A stretch of 64,000 nt of DNA from Deltaproteobacteria bacterium (GTDB taxonomy: Bacteria > Myxococcota_A > Polyangia > Polyangiales > Houyiibacteriaceae): the NCBI GenBank assembly GCA_017644045.1, contig JAEPMI010000001.1:798470-862469 (forward strand), in the 5' to 3' direction. Every line of letters starts with the position of its first letter. The first letter of the stretch is position 1. The position numbers and the translations under genes are program-made. Shown piece after piece: positions 44,109-53,687 of this stretch. Under the pieces are notes generated by a model. It saw only the letters and a list, made by a program, of their open reading frames with translations, was not told where the DNA came from and did no database searches.

Positions 44109-45121
44109 CAGAACGTCACCTCACCCACCAACCCGGCACCCGTCGGCGATGCGACGGGATAGAACACGGCGGTCGCGCCGTCTTCGCTCTCTTCTTCCTC
44201 GTCGTCGTCGTCATCGTCCGCGGTCAGGAAGATCACGATAGCCGAGATCCCCGCCACCGCCGCGAGACCGAAGGCGACGTCCGCGAAGAGCGCGTAGCGC
44301 TCGCCCTTGTCCGCGCCCGACTCGGTGGGGGTGTCGTCGAACTCGCTCTCCTCGGTCAGCGCGAGAAAGCCGAGGACGGTGCCGCCCACGAGACCGGCCG
44401 CGGCCACGGCCGACAGGGCCCAGACGGCGGTCCCGGGACCGTCGTCGTCTTCGTCCACGTCGTCGAGCTCGTCGACGCCCGCTTCGGGGAGGCCCTCCCC
44501 GTCCCCCTCGAGGGTCGGCTCCGGCGCCACGATCTCGGCGAGCTCGAGCGCGACCTCGGGTCGGGTCGCGAAGCCGGCCTCGACGCGTTGCTCGGCGGGC
44601 TCGCGCCCCTCGAGCGTGAGCGCGACCACGTGCGTGCCGGACTCGACCTCGATCTCGGCGGGGGTGACCTCGCCGGTGTCCTCGCCATCGATGACGATGG
44701 CCGCCCCCGCGGGCGTGGAGGAGATCACGAGGGTCGCCGGAGCGGTCTTCATCTCGTCGATCTTGGCCTGCACGGCCTCGGCGTCCGGCGCGTCCTCGCG
44801 AGTCGCGAGGTAGGTCTCGAGCGCCTCGACCGCCCCCTGGAGGTTGCCCTGCGCCTGCCGGGCCTCGGCGACGCCCAGGAGCACGACCGGGTTCGGGATG
44901 ATGGCGTACGCCCGCATGAAGGCCGCCTCGGACTCCTCGTGCTTCCCCTCACGGAAGAGCGCCTGGCCCTCGCCGTAGGCCTCGCGAGCGGCGGCGCGCG
45001 CCTGCTCCGGAGACATCTCGGCGGCCTCTTCGGCCTCACCCGATTGGGCTTGGGCCACCGGTGCGATGGCGACGAACGACAGTGAAAGCAGGGTCGACAG
45101 GAAGATCGGCAACGAGCGCAT
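44108..45121 (-). CDS. TPR-PEGA protein with C-terminal transmembrane helices
   Basis: 337 residues from ATG 45121, with AGGAGG 8 to 13 bases upstream. Signal peptide ending PVAQAQ, a TPR stretch (YGEGQALFREGKHEESEAAFMRAY; GNLQGAVEALETYL), then a PEGA domain (ATLVISSTPAGAAIVIDGEDTGEVTPAEIEV). Acidic linker, two hydrophobic helices, an Asp/Glu run and a short tail. This layout is common in Myxococcota envelope proteins of unknown role. The next gene, the cupredoxin lipoprotein, overlaps its stop. Confidence 0.82.
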   Translation of the reverse strand: MRSLPIFLSTLLSLSFVAIAPVAQAQSGEAEEAAEMSPEQARAAAREAYGEGQALFREGKHEESEAAFMRAYAIIPNPVVLLGVAEARQAQGNLQGAVEALETYLATREDAPDAEAVQAKIDEMKTAPATLVISSTPAGAAIVIDGEDTGEVTPAEIEVESGTHVVALTLEGREPAEQRVEAGFATRPEVALELAEIVAPEPTLEGDGEGLPEAGVDELDDVDEDDDGPGTAVWALSAVAAAGLVGGTVLGFLALTEESEFDDTPTESGADKGERYALFADVAFGLAAVAGISAIVIFLTADDDDDDEEEESEDGATAVFYPVASPTGAGLVGEVTF

Positions 45122-45321
45122 GATGCATGGCCTCCTAGAGCACGCGGACCCTAGTGCAATCTCAGGGAATTCGGCAACTCGACCCGCAGCGAACGTCACC
45201 GTCCCGACACGGAAGGGGGATTCGGAGGACGTGGCGCGAAGCGCGAGGACGCACCGAGCGGCTTCGCCGCGAGACCTTCAGGTTTTTGGGGGAACGAGGA
45301 GCGATTCACTCGCGACGAGTG

Positions 45322-45344
45322 GGGGGATTTCGTCAAAATCCCCC
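45322..45344 (-). terminator. stem-loop terminator after the Ser/Thr kinase gene
   Basis: GGGGGATTT / AAATCCCCC, a perfect 9-bp stem with a 5-nt loop, 6 bp downstream of the kinase stop (minus strand). The arms contain the T/A runs, so it could act in both directions. The rest of the 45122-45350 gap shows only short hairpins. Confidence 0.6.
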
Positions 45345-45350
45345 GGAGAC

Positions 45351-47141
45351 CTAACGCCCGCCGCTGGCGAGCCAGCACTCGCGGACCCAGGCCTCGACCT
45401 CCGAGAGCGGGAGGCGCACCGCCTCCGAGAGGGCCTCGAGGCGCTGCATGGTGTCCTCGACGGCCGCCACCTCGGTGGCGACCCGCCCCTCCATCGCCTC
45501 GTTTCGTCGCTCGAGCTCGAGCCGCAGGTCCTGCAGCTGCGATTCGACCGCGTCGCACTCCCCCGCCTGCTTCTGCAGGGTCTCCTCCACGGTCGCGAGC
45601 TCCCAGAGGATGGCGTCGGACTCCCCCTCGCTCGCGGTTCCGTCCTTCACCTTGCGGCGGAAGACGGCGTGCTTCGTGCGAAGGTTCTCGCGTCGGCGGA
45701 CCATCTCCTCGAAGGCCCCGCGGGTCTTCGAGAGCTTCTGGGCGAGCTGGTCGATCGCCCGACCGAGGGTCGTGCGGTAGTCGCGGGCCTCTTCTTCGAG
45801 GCCCTCGATCGCCAGGTGCGCTTCCTGGACGCCCTCGAGACCCGTCTCCAGGTTCGCGAGGGTCTGGCGCGCGAGCTCCATGCGGTCCGACACCCCGTTG
45901 GGCACGGACCCGCTCGCGCGGATCGACTCCACCGCCGCCAGCAGCGCCTCGAAGCGCCGACGCCACCGGTGGATGCCGAGCGGCCCCAGGTCCTTCCGCT
46001 CCACACCACCGCTGCCCCGCTCGACCTCGGGGACCGTGATGGCGGGCGCGTCGGGGATCGCCCCCTCGAAACCATCGGGGTCGGTCGGCTCCTCCGGCTC
46101 GACGCCGTACGCCTCCGCCTCGGGCGGCGGAGGCGCGGGCAGCGTCATGCGGCCCGACTCCTCGAGGTCGACCTCACGGCTCTGCTCGTTGAGCCCACCC
46201 CAGCTCTCGCTCCCGCCGAGGCGCTCACGCGTGGCCTGCAGCTCCTCGAGGAAGTGGTAGGCGTCGCGGAAGCGGTCCGAGGGGTCCTTCTCGAGACAGC
46301 GGAGGATCAGCTTCTCCATCGCCGGCTCGACCGAAGGGTGTCGTTCGCTCGGCGGCACCGGTCGCTCGGTGACGTGCTTCACGAGCAGATCGCCCGGGTA
46401 CTTGTAGTCGAAGGGCAGCGCCGCGGTGCTCATCTCGTAGAGGATCACGCCGAGCGAGTAGAGGTCCGCGCGACCGTCGATCGCGGTCGACTGGATGTAC
46501 TCCGGCGCGATGTAGCCCGGGGTGCCGAAGATCTGCTGGCTCCCCGTCAGCGACGGCGCATCCATGATCTTGGCGATGCCGAAATCGAGGATCTTCACCT
46601 CGTCCTCGACGTCGCGGGTCGGCACGAGCAGCACGTTCTCCGGCTTCAGGTCGCGGTGCACCACGCCCATCTGATGGGCGCGACCGAGGGCGGCGCCGAT
46701 CTGCTCGGCCACGTGGAGCGCGCGCGCCGGCGTGAACGGAGCCTCCGCCAGGGCGTCGAGCAGCGGCTCGCCGGGGACGTACTCCATCACCAGGTAGACC
46801 AGGCCGTCGTCGGTCTCCCCGAAGTCGGTGATCTCCACGATGTTCTCGTGGTTGATGCGGTTGACGGCGCGCGCCTCGCGGATGAACCGGTCGCGCTGGA
46901 TCGGGTCGCGCGAGAGATCTCGCCGGAGCGTCTTCACGGCGACGAGCCGATCGATCAGGACGTGCCGCGCGAGATAGACGTTCGACATCCCTCCGGCACC
47001 GAGCCGGGAGATCAACCGGTACCGGCCCGCGACCGTCTTGCCGAGCAGCGGATCCTTGACGGCTTCGAGCAGGTGGCCGTCGGCAGGACAGGTCTCCTTC
47101 GACGAGCCGTAGCTCCTACCGCATTGGGGGCAGACCTTCAT
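45351..47141 (-). CDS. Ser/Thr protein kinase with N-terminal zinc ribbon and C-terminal coiled coil
   Basis: 596 residues. Residues 1-25 hold a zinc ribbon (CPQCGRSYGSSKETCPADG). A full Hanks kinase domain follows (about 38-300): GAGGMSNVYLA, VAVKTL with the catalytic Lys, HRDLKPENVLL, DFGIAK and GTPGYIAPEY. After a Pro-rich linker the C-terminal about 200 residues form a long coiled coil (RRENLRTKHAVFRRKV; ELERRNEAMEGRVATEV). No transmembrane segment, so it is cytosolic. Substrate unknown; the coiled coil may mediate dimerisation or scaffolding. Confidence 0.92.
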   Translation of the reverse strand: MKVCPQCGRSYGSSKETCPADGHLLEAVKDPLLGKTVAGRYRLISRLGAGGMSNVYLARHVLIDRLVAVKTLRRDLSRDPIQRDRFIREARAVNRINHENIVEITDFGETDDGLVYLVMEYVPGEPLLDALAEAPFTPARALHVAEQIGAALGRAHQMGVVHRDLKPENVLLVPTRDVEDEVKILDFGIAKIMDAPSLTGSQQIFGTPGYIAPEYIQSTAIDGRADLYSLGVILYEMSTAALPFDYKYPGDLLVKHVTERPVPPSERHPSVEPAMEKLILRCLEKDPSDRFRDAYHFLEELQATRERLGGSESWGGLNEQSREVDLEESGRMTLPAPPPPEAEAYGVEPEEPTDPDGFEGAIPDAPAITVPEVERGSGGVERKDLGPLGIHRWRRRFEALLAAVESIRASGSVPNGVSDRMELARQTLANLETGLEGVQEAHLAIEGLEEEARDYRTTLGRAIDQLAQKLSKTRGAFEEMVRRRENLRTKHAVFRRKVKDGTASEGESDAILWELATVEETLQKQAGECDAVESQLQDLRLELERRNEAMEGRVATEVAAVEDTMQRLEALSEAVRLPLSEVEAWVRECWLASGGR

Positions 47142-47208
47142 GGGGAGGGACCGACGAGTCTACCGTGGATCGGGTGCCCCCGTCTTCGGGTGGCGATGCG
47201 AACGTTGC

Positions 47209-47610
47209 TCAGCCCGCGTCCTCGTCACCGAGGTCCGCCTCGCCCATGTCCTCGAGACCGCCGTCCTCCGGGCCCAGGTCGTCCTCGGTCCCGGCGTCCT
47301 CGGGGCCACCGTCTTCCGGGCCCAGATCGGCCGTCCCGAGGTCGTCCTCGGTCCCGAGGTCGCTGATGCCGAAGTCGACGGGATCGCGCTCCCCCATGTC
47401 GATCTCCTCGGGGGGCGGATCGGAGCACATCTCGCCTTCCTGGAGGCACACCCCTCGCACCGTCGCCGTCGCGGTCGCCTTGCAGCAGACCAACGCGCCC
47501 GAGCAGTCGTTGTCCTCGAAGCACGTGTCCCCCCTCCCCTGCTTGCAGCCGAAGAGGCCGGCGAGCGCGAGCGCCAGGAAGAGTCGGGAGATGACGGAGG
47601 TCGAGATCAT
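47209..47610 (-). CDS. small lipoprotein with acidic D/E-G-rich tail
   Basis: 133 residues from ATG 47610. Lipobox GLFGC. Four- to six-Cys module (CFEDNDCSGALVCCKA; GVCLQEGEMC), then a low-complexity tail of repeats such as DLGTEDDL, EDGGPED and LGPEDGG. Similar acidic repeats are in the cupredoxin lipoprotein. Probably a surface or Ca-binding spacer; function unknown. Confidence 0.7.
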   Translation of the reverse strand: MISTSVISRLFLALALAGLFGCKQGRGDTCFEDNDCSGALVCCKATATATVRGVCLQEGEMCSDPPPEEIDMGERDPVDFGISDLGTEDDLGTADLGPEDGGPEDAGTEDDLGPEDGGLEDMGEADLGDEDAG

Positions 47611-47687
47611 GGGTTTCCTTGGAGACCGCGCCGGAGCCGGTCGGCGGCGGAGCTTAGCAGGCGGGTGGGGATTGCAAATCCCCAGGA

Positions 47688-48581
47688 TCAGCGGCGTCGG
47701 GGGGCGCCCCGGGGCCGTTCGTAGGCGCAGCGGAAGCCGAGGTCGGGCGCCGTCGTCCCCTCCGGCACCGGGATGCGGGTGGTCACGCGGAGGGCGTCCG
47801 GGGTCGAGCGCCAGGACCCGCCGCGGACCATGCGCTCGCCACCGGTGGTCGCGCCGGTCGGGTCCACGGCCGGGCCCGCCTCCCAGTCGTGTCCATCCGG
47901 CCCCCCGCGGTCGGCGGTCCACTCCCAGACGTTCCCGGACATGTCGAGCACCCCGCGGGGGCTGGCGCCGCCGGGGTACGAGCCGACGGGTGCCGCGTAG
48001 CGGTGCCCGTCGATCGGGTCCGGCTGGGAGCCCGCCGCGCCGTGGTTGGCCAGCCGGTCGTTCCACTGGTGCCCCCACGGGAAAGGGCGACCGTCCGGCC
48101 CGCGCGCGGCGCGCTCCCACTCGCTCTCGGTCGGCAATCGGCCGCCCGCGAACTCGCAGAAGGTCCGCGCCTGCCGGTGGGTGACGCCGCTGACCGGCAT
48201 CTGGGGCTGGCCCACCCGATCGTCGGCCAGGGACACACGGGCCGGGCTGCAGGCGCCGGCCGCGACACAGCGGGCATAGGCCGCGTTCGTGACCTCGGTG
48301 CGGTCGATCCCGAAGCGGGAGACGTAGATGTCCCGCTGGGGCAGCTCGAGCGCCCAGAGCTCCTCCGAGCAGCGGTCCGAGCGACCGCGATAGGCGCGGG
48401 TGCACAACGTGAGCGCGCTCCGAAGGTCCTCCGGCCGGCTCCCGCGGCGGAAGTGGCCGCCGTCGATCCACACGACGCGCTCGGGCTCGAGCGACACTCC
48501 CGGCCCCTGCGCCTCGAGGGGCAACCCCGCCGCGAGGGCGAGGAGCGCTCCGAGAGCGGTCCAGGGGATCCAGCGCGTCAT
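47688..48581 (-). CDS. exported formylglycine-generating-enzyme-like (SUMF1) protein
   Basis: 297 residues from ATG 48581. Signal peptide (WTALGALLALAAGLPLEAQ). FGE-sulfatase domain: WIDGGHFRRGS, EVTNAAYARCV, PVSGVTHRQARTFCEF, GRLPTESEWERAARGPDG, VLDMSGNVWEWTAD, GGSWRSTPDALRVTTR and LGFRCAY. Members with similar layout either make formylglycine or act as binding domains; the catalytic Cys pair of true FGE is not obvious. The ATG overlaps the lgt stop by 4 bp. Confidence 0.83.
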   Translation of the reverse strand: MTRWIPWTALGALLALAAGLPLEAQGPGVSLEPERVVWIDGGHFRRGSRPEDLRSALTLCTRAYRGRSDRCSEELWALELPQRDIYVSRFGIDRTEVTNAAYARCVAAGACSPARVSLADDRVGQPQMPVSGVTHRQARTFCEFAGGRLPTESEWERAARGPDGRPFPWGHQWNDRLANHGAAGSQPDPIDGHRYAAPVGSYPGGASPRGVLDMSGNVWEWTADRGGPDGHDWEAGPAVDPTGATTGGERMVRGGSWRSTPDALRVTTRIPVPEGTTAPDLGFRCAYERPRGAPRRR

Positions 48582-49357
48582 GCGTCCATTCGAGCAGCTC
48601 GGCGGCGGGCGCGCCAGATCAGCCACCCGCCGACGGAGGCCATGGCGATGCTGATGAGCTGCGAGGTGCTGATGACCCCACCGACGAGCCCGCGGACCTG
48701 GTCGCCGCGGAGGGTCTCGACCACGCTCCGGATCACCGCGTAGCTGACCAGGTAGACGCCCACCCAACGACCGTCGCCGGTCTTCCGCTTCGGCCAGAGG
48801 AGTAGGACGAAGGCGAGCACGAGCAGGGCCGCCGACTCGTAGAGGGGGACGGGGTGGCGAAAGAGCCCCGGAAACGACGCGGGCGCCGCCGGGTGTCGGT
48901 AGTGGACGGCCCAGGGGCCATCCCAGGGGAGTCCGAAGCAACAACCACCGAGGAAACAGCCGATCCGGCCCAGCGCGTGGGCGGCCGGGATGGCGGGGAC
49001 GGCGAGGTCGAGCAGGCGCCAGGCGGGCAGGTGCAGCACCCGCGCAGCGAACGCGTAGGCCGCCGCGCCGCCGATCGGCGCGCCGTAGAAGACCAGGCCA
49101 CCACTCTGGATGGCCTGCATCGGCTCGCCGGTCCGGATCCACTCGACCAACACGAAGAGGCTCCAGGAGCCGAACATCGCGCCGGCCACCGTGAAGCCGG
49201 CCGCTGCGATGACGGCACCGACGTCGAGACGCGCGCGCGATGCCGCCCGGGTCGCGAGCGTCACGCCCACGACGATGGCGAACATCAGCATCAGGCCGTA
49301 GGTGCCGAAGGCACGCTCGGCGTCGCCGATTCGCAGGACGGTGAGGATCGGGTCCAT
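48578..49357 (-). CDS. lgt: phosphatidylglycerol-prolipoprotein diacylglyceryl transferase
   Basis: 259 residues from ATG 49357 (GTG at 49369 is possible). First step of lipoprotein maturation: attaches diacylglyceryl to the lipobox Cys. Seven hydrophobic helices; the Lgt signature is HALGRIGCFLGGCCFG, with GLVFYGAPIGGAAAYAFAA earlier and HPVPLYESAALLVLAF later. The Lgt His-containing motif and GRIGCF are present. Its stop overlaps the FGE-like gene start. The window also has lnt and more than 15 lipoproteins. Confidence 0.9.
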   Translation of the reverse strand: MDPILTVLRIGDAERAFGTYGLMLMFAIVVGVTLATRAASRARLDVGAVIAAAGFTVAGAMFGSWSLFVLVEWIRTGEPMQAIQSGGLVFYGAPIGGAAAYAFAARVLHLPAWRLLDLAVPAIPAAHALGRIGCFLGGCCFGLPWDGPWAVHYRHPAAPASFPGLFRHPVPLYESAALLVLAFVLLLWPKRKTGDGRWVGVYLVSYAVIRSVVETLRGDQVRGLVGGVISTSQLISIAMASVGGWLIWRARRRAARMDA

Positions 49358-49419
49358 GGGGACCCGCACGCACTACACGACCCGGCGGACGCTCACCAGC
49401 CGGGAGTGCGGGGCGCCGG

Positions 49420-50157
49420 CTACATCACGCCGGTCGGGTTCTCCAGGTGGACCAGCTGGAACTGGTTGCTGGCGGCGTCGCGGCAGCCGATCACCTTCGC
49501 GGTGCCGGAGACGTAGCTGTAGCACTGGTTCGCATCGAGCCCGAGAGCGGTCACGCGGCTGGCGTCGGCGGTGCCGGCGACCACGGCGGCCTCGGAGCAG
49601 GGGCGAACCCCGTCGCTGCAGCCGCGCCCGATGGCGTCGACGAGGGGCTGGTCCACCTGACACGCGACGGCTTGGTACTGGCCGGCCACCGAGGGGTGGA
49701 ATTGCTGCATGGCGCCGGCGCCGCTCGGGTCCGAGGTGCAGCTCATCTTGATGGCCGAGAGCTTCATGCTGACCGAGATGCGGTTCATGTTCGCCGCGAG
49801 GCTCTGCCCGAGCTGCTGACCGAGCGCGTCGCCCGGGGAGGTGCCCGACGGGTTGTTCTGCCGGTTCATCTCGCCAGCCGTGAGGCAGGCGTTGCAGAGA
49901 CCGCAGGTCAGCGCGACCGCCAGCGAGAGCAGGAACGCGACGATGTTCAGGATCAGCCCGGCGAGGGCGACGCCGTTGGTGCCCCCCTCTTGCTTGGCGC
50001 GGCTCATCGCCATGCCGCCGAGCACGATGCCCGTCAGCGAGAGCAGCGGGGCGCCGAAGCTCAGGATCGAGCCCGCGATGGGCACGGCGGTCAGGAAGAA
50101 CCCGCCGATCATGAAGAGGAAGGCGACGCCGCCGAGGACGAGTGAGGCGATGGGCAT
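49420..50157 (-). CDS. unrecognised membrane-anchored protein with Cys-rich soluble domain
   Basis: 245 residues from ATG 50157. Two or three hydrophobic helices (ASLVLGGVAFLFMIGGFF; LLSLTGIVLGGMAMSRAKQ; ALAGLILNIVAFLLSLAVAL), then a soluble part with Cys pairs (IKMSCTSDPSGAGAMQQFHP; GRGCSDGVRPCSEAAV). A DUF4190-like helix pair is possible. No function assigned. It is divergent from era. Confidence 0.65.
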   Translation of the reverse strand: MPIASLVLGGVAFLFMIGGFFLTAVPIAGSILSFGAPLLSLTGIVLGGMAMSRAKQEGGTNGVALAGLILNIVAFLLSLAVALTCGLCNACLTAGEMNRQNNPSGTSPGDALGQQLGQSLAANMNRISVSMKLSAIKMSCTSDPSGAGAMQQFHPSVAGQYQAVACQVDQPLVDAIGRGCSDGVRPCSEAAVVAGTADASRVTALGLDANQCYSYVSGTAKVIGCRDAASNQFQLVHLENPTGVM

Positions 50158-50251
50158 GAGGGCTGCGAGAGTCGTCGGGATTGTGGGTGAGATCAAGCGA
50201 TCTTCACGCCTCCTCGCCACTGGCGGTCGCTCGGTCCATACTCCGGCCCCC

Positions 50252-51241
50252 ATGGACCCGGACCCCCAGGACCCGACCCCCGACGAGACCGCTGCACGCG
50301 CTGGCCGTTGTGCGATCTTCGGGCGTCCCAATGTCGGGAAGTCGACCTTCCTGAACCACGTCTTGGGACAGAAGCTCGTCATCGCGACCGCTCGTCCCGG
50401 GACCACCCGGAGCGCGGTGCTGGGCGTGTACCTGAGGGAGGAGCCGCCCACTCAGATCGCGTTCGTGGACAGCCCCGGCGTGGCCCGGCCGCGCACGCCG
50501 CTCCACAAGGTGCTCGTCGAGCAGGCCCAGCAGGCCCTGACCGACACCGACGTGGTCCTCTGGATGTCCGAGGCACCCAAGCCGCTCGAGAAGAAGGGTG
50601 GCAAGACCGAGCTCCGCACCGACGTGCACCCGACCGACCGGGAGATCGTCCGCTACCTCGAGGGCGTGAAGGCGCCGGTGGTCCTCGCGCTCAACAAGGT
50701 CGACCGGATCCAGGACAAACGGCTCCTGCTGCCGATCCTCGAGAGCTATCAGGCGATGCTCGAGGAGGCCGGGGTCGAGCTCGCGGGTATGGTGCCGATC
50801 AGCGCCCGCAAGGGGACGCAGGTCGCGACGCTGCTCGATCTGATCCGTGAGCGGCTCCCCGAGGGGCTGCTCTACGAGGACCCCGACTTCGTCACCGACC
50901 GGCCGCAGCGCTTCTTCGTGGCCGAGCTGATCCGCGAGGCGGTCATCCGCGCGACCCGCAAGGAAGTGCCCTATGGCGCGGCGGTCTACGTGGAGAGCTT
51001 CGACGAGAAGGGCCGCGTGGTGAAGATCCACGCGACCATCGTGGTGGAGAAGCCCAGCCACAAGGGCATCGTGATCGGTGCCCGTGGGGCGCGGATCAAA
51101 CAGATTGGGATCGAGGCACGAAAGGCGATCGAGGAACACATCGGTCGCCGGGCGCACCTCGAGCTCTGGGTGAAGGTCATCGAGGGTTGGACCTCGGACC
51201 CGCACCGCGTGAAGAAACTGGCGACGGACGCCGAGGGATAG
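50252..51241 (+). CDS. era: GTPase Era
   Basis: 329 residues from ATG 50252. Era binds GTP and the 3' end of 16S rRNA during 30S assembly. G1 GRPNVGKSTFLN, G2 ARPGTTRSAV, G3 VDSPGVA, G4 NKVD and G5 SARKG are present. The KH domain (TIVVEKPSHKGIVIGARGARIK, IGRRAHLELWVKVIEGWTSD) follows. A C-terminal LATDAEG replaces the usual end. It is 10 bp upstream of der, so both are likely one operon. Confidence 0.95.
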   Translation: MDPDPQDPTPDETAARAGRCAIFGRPNVGKSTFLNHVLGQKLVIATARPGTTRSAVLGVYLREEPPTQIAFVDSPGVARPRTPLHKVLVEQAQQALTDTDVVLWMSEAPKPLEKKGGKTELRTDVHPTDREIVRYLEGVKAPVVLALNKVDRIQDKRLLLPILESYQAMLEEAGVELAGMVPISARKGTQVATLLDLIRERLPEGLLYEDPDFVTDRPQRFFVAELIREAVIRATRKEVPYGAAVYVESFDEKGRVVKIHATIVVEKPSHKGIVIGARGARIKQIGIEARKAIEEHIGRRAHLELWVKVIEGWTSDPHRVKKLATDAEG

Positions 51242-51251
51242 CGAGAGAGCT

Positions 51252-52640
51252 TTGGGTAAGAAGCGCAGAGGCGCGCCGCTGCCGGCGGGCGCGGACGGCG
51301 GCAAGCCGCTGGTGGCCATCGTCGGCCGCCCGAACGTGGGCAAGAGCACGCTCTTCAACAAGCTCGCGCGGCGGACGATCGCCATCGTCGAGGACATGCC
51401 GGGCGTGACTCGGGATCGGCACTACGCCGACTCCTTCGCGCTCGGCCGCGAGTTCGTGCTCGTCGACACCGGCGGCTTCGACCCGGGCAGCGACGACCCG
51501 ATGACCGAAGGCATCGCCGCCAACGTCCGCGCTGCGCTCGAAGAGTGCGACCTGGTCATCTGCGTCTTCGACGGCACCTCGCCCGCGCTGCAGGCGGATC
51601 GGGAAGCCGTCCATCTGCTCCGTCAGACCGACCGGCCGGTGATCTTCGTCGCGAACAAGGCCGACGGGAAGAAGCAGGCGCAGGAGTCGATGGGGCTCTA
51701 CGAGCTCGGCGTCGACGACATCCTCCCGGTCTCGGCCCTCCACTCGCGGGGGCTCGGGCAGCTCGAGGAGCGGATCGTGAAGGCGCTCCCGGAGCCGCGG
51801 CCGGTCGTGGAGGTCGATCTGAAGATCCCGCGCGTGGCGATCGTGGGTCGACCGAACGCCGGCAAGTCCTCGCTGGTGAACCGGCTGATGGGCGCCCAGA
51901 AGCAGCTGGTGGACGACCGGCCGGGGACCACGGTCGACAGCGTCGACACGCTCTACGAAGACGACGACCGCCGGCTCATCCTCATCGACACCGCCGGCAT
52001 GCGGCGGAAGACGAAGGTGGCGAAGGACGCGGGCAAGAAGGACGCGCCCGCGGTCGAGCAGCTCAGCGTCTACCAGTCGATCAAGGCGATGCAGCGCTCG
52101 CACGTGACCGTGCTGATGATCGACGGCGCCGACGGAGTCTCCGAGCAGGACGCGAAGATCGCCGGCCTCGCCGACGACCGCGGGCGCGCGCTCGTGATCG
52201 GTCTGAACAAGATCGACCTCATGAAGGGCGACGAGCGAAAGAAGGCCATCGAGCGCACGCGCGAGATCCTCGCGTTCGTCCCCTGGGCTCGCGTGGTCCC
52301 GATGAGCGCCAAGAACGGCCGCGGCACGCGGAAGCTCCTGGAGGCGATCGACGAGGCGGTCACCTCCCATCGCCAGCGCATCCCGACGGCCGAGGTGAAC
52401 CGCTTCTTCGAAGAGGTCCTCGAAAGGCACCCGCCCCCCACCATGAAGAATCGCGCGGTGCGGCTCTACTACGTGACCCAGGCGGAGGTGGCGCCGCCGA
52501 CCTTCGTCGCGGTCACGAACGCGCCAGACCACATCCACTTCAGCTACCAGCGCTACGTGATCAACCAGCTGCGCGAACGGTTCGGGTTCGACGGAAGCCC
52601 GATCCGCATGCGCTACCGGTCCAAGAAGGACCGGCGCTGA
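51252..52640 (+). CDS. der: GTPase Der (EngA)
   Basis: 462 residues. Two tandem G domains: GRPNVGKSTLFNK (about 25) and GRPNAGKSSLVNR (about 203), with DTGGFDPG and DTAGMRRKTK, NKAD and NKID, then a KH-like C-terminal domain ending HFSYQRYVINQLRERFGF. Acts in 50S subunit assembly. TTG start with GAGAGAG upstream, 10 bp after era. Stops 7 bp from the convergent roadblock gene. Confidence 0.95.
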   Translation: MGKKRRGAPLPAGADGGKPLVAIVGRPNVGKSTLFNKLARRTIAIVEDMPGVTRDRHYADSFALGREFVLVDTGGFDPGSDDPMTEGIAANVRAALEECDLVICVFDGTSPALQADREAVHLLRQTDRPVIFVANKADGKKQAQESMGLYELGVDDILPVSALHSRGLGQLEERIVKALPEPRPVVEVDLKIPRVAIVGRPNAGKSSLVNRLMGAQKQLVDDRPGTTVDSVDTLYEDDDRRLILIDTAGMRRKTKVAKDAGKKDAPAVEQLSVYQSIKAMQRSHVTVLMIDGADGVSEQDAKIAGLADDRGRALVIGLNKIDLMKGDERKKAIERTREILAFVPWARVVPMSAKNGRGTRKLLEAIDEAVTSHRQRIPTAEVNRFFEEVLERHPPPTMKNRAVRLYYVTQAEVAPPTFVAVTNAPDHIHFSYQRYVINQLRERFGFDGSPIRMRYRSKKDRR

Positions 52641-52646
52641 GTCGCG

Positions 52647-53009
52647 TCACACCTGGAGCTTCTGCTCGAGCTCCTTGAGGTGGTAGCGCGCCATGCCGAG
52701 GTTGCCCTTCGGCCGGTCGATGGCGAGGTACATGAAGAACTCGGGCTTCTTCTCGAGCGGACGGATCAGATGGAGCTGGTCGCCGAGGGTGATGAGGATG
52801 TCCTCGATGTTCCCCTCGATGCCGAGCATGTTCATGACCTTCATCTTCGAGCGCACCACCTCGGTGTTGCCGGCGGCGGCGGTCTCGATGTTGAGGCGGG
52901 AGCCACCGCCCGCGGTGCCGAGGGTGAGGCCGCTCTCGTAGTCGACGATGGCCGCGCCGATGGCGCCCTCGATGGTCATGGCCTGCTGCAGCGTCTGCTT
53001 GATGTCCAT
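52647..53009 (-). CDS. roadblock/LC7-type protein
   Basis: 120 residues from ATG 53009 with GGAGTGGAGAC upstream. Roadblock fold: AMTIEGAIGAAIVDYESGLTLGTAGG, then NTEVVRSKMKVMNMLGIEGNIEDILIT and FFMYLAIDRPKGNLGMARYHLKELEQKL. Such proteins (MglB-like) often act with small Ras-like GTPases in polarity and motility; no such GTPase is adjacent. Its 5' region contains two GGAGTGG boxes of unknown role. Confidence 0.85.
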   Translation of the reverse strand: MDIKQTLQQAMTIEGAIGAAIVDYESGLTLGTAGGGSRLNIETAAAGNTEVVRSKMKVMNMLGIEGNIEDILITLGDQLHLIRPLEKKPEFFMYLAIDRPKGNLGMARYHLKELEQKLQV

Positions 53010-53177
53010 TTGTGTCTCCACTCCTTTCGCGCGTTGCGCTTCGGTGGGATCCGAACGGGTGCCCTCTCCACTCCTGAACCCGTGCCGCTGAATTTTTCGC
53101 GACCACTCCCTGGCCCGTCCCCAGTCGCGGGTCGGATGCCGGCACGGTTGATGCTTCGTCTCCCGCCCATGGCGGGG

Positions 53178-53687
53178 ATGACACGAACTGGCACGTGGCT
53201 CTTGGCGCTCGCGCTGCTCGGCTGCGCGGCGGAGATCGGCGATGCGTGCGACTCCGAGTCCGACTGCGAGAGCGGTACGAGCTGCGTACCTCCGGGTTCG
53301 CCGCGGGTGTGTGGGATCTGCAGCCCCGACGACCGGGCCTGCGCATCCGATACGGACTGCGCCGCGGGATCGCACTGCGAGGAGTACGAACCGATCTGCT
53401 CGACCTGCAGTGGCGCGCTGCCCACGCAGTGCGTGGTCGACTGTACGGTGGGGAGCTGCGCCGAAGACAGCCGCTGCGACGGTGGTCGCTGCGTGCCGCT
53501 GCACTGCACCTCGGGCGAATTCCCCTACGAGTGCCCGAGCAACTTCCGGTGCGCCTCCGACGGCGGGGGCGACGCGCACGGGTGCGTGCGGCTGGACTGC
53601 GACCGCGACCGGAACTGTGACCACGGCGCCTGCGTGAGCGGGCTCTGCTGGGACGGCGAAGGGACCTGCATGGGTCCGGTGCCCTGA
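53178..53687 (+). CDS. cysteine-rich lipoprotein
   Basis: 169 residues from ATG 53178 (three other in-frame ATGs lie upstream at 53136, 53151 and 53169). Signal with lipobox ALLGC. Mature part has about 24 cysteines (CDSESDCESGTSCVP, CGICSPDDRACASDTDC, CSTCSGALPTQC), like disulfide-stabilised surface repeats. Function unknown. It ends adjacent to the stop of the convergent membrane protein gene. Confidence 0.72.
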   Translation: MTRTGTWLLALALLGCAAEIGDACDSESDCESGTSCVPPGSPRVCGICSPDDRACASDTDCAAGSHCEEYEPICSTCSGALPTQCVVDCTVGSCAEDSRCDGGRCVPLHCTSGEFPYECPSNFRCASDGGGDAHGCVRLDCDRDRNCDHGACVSGLCWDGEGTCMGPVP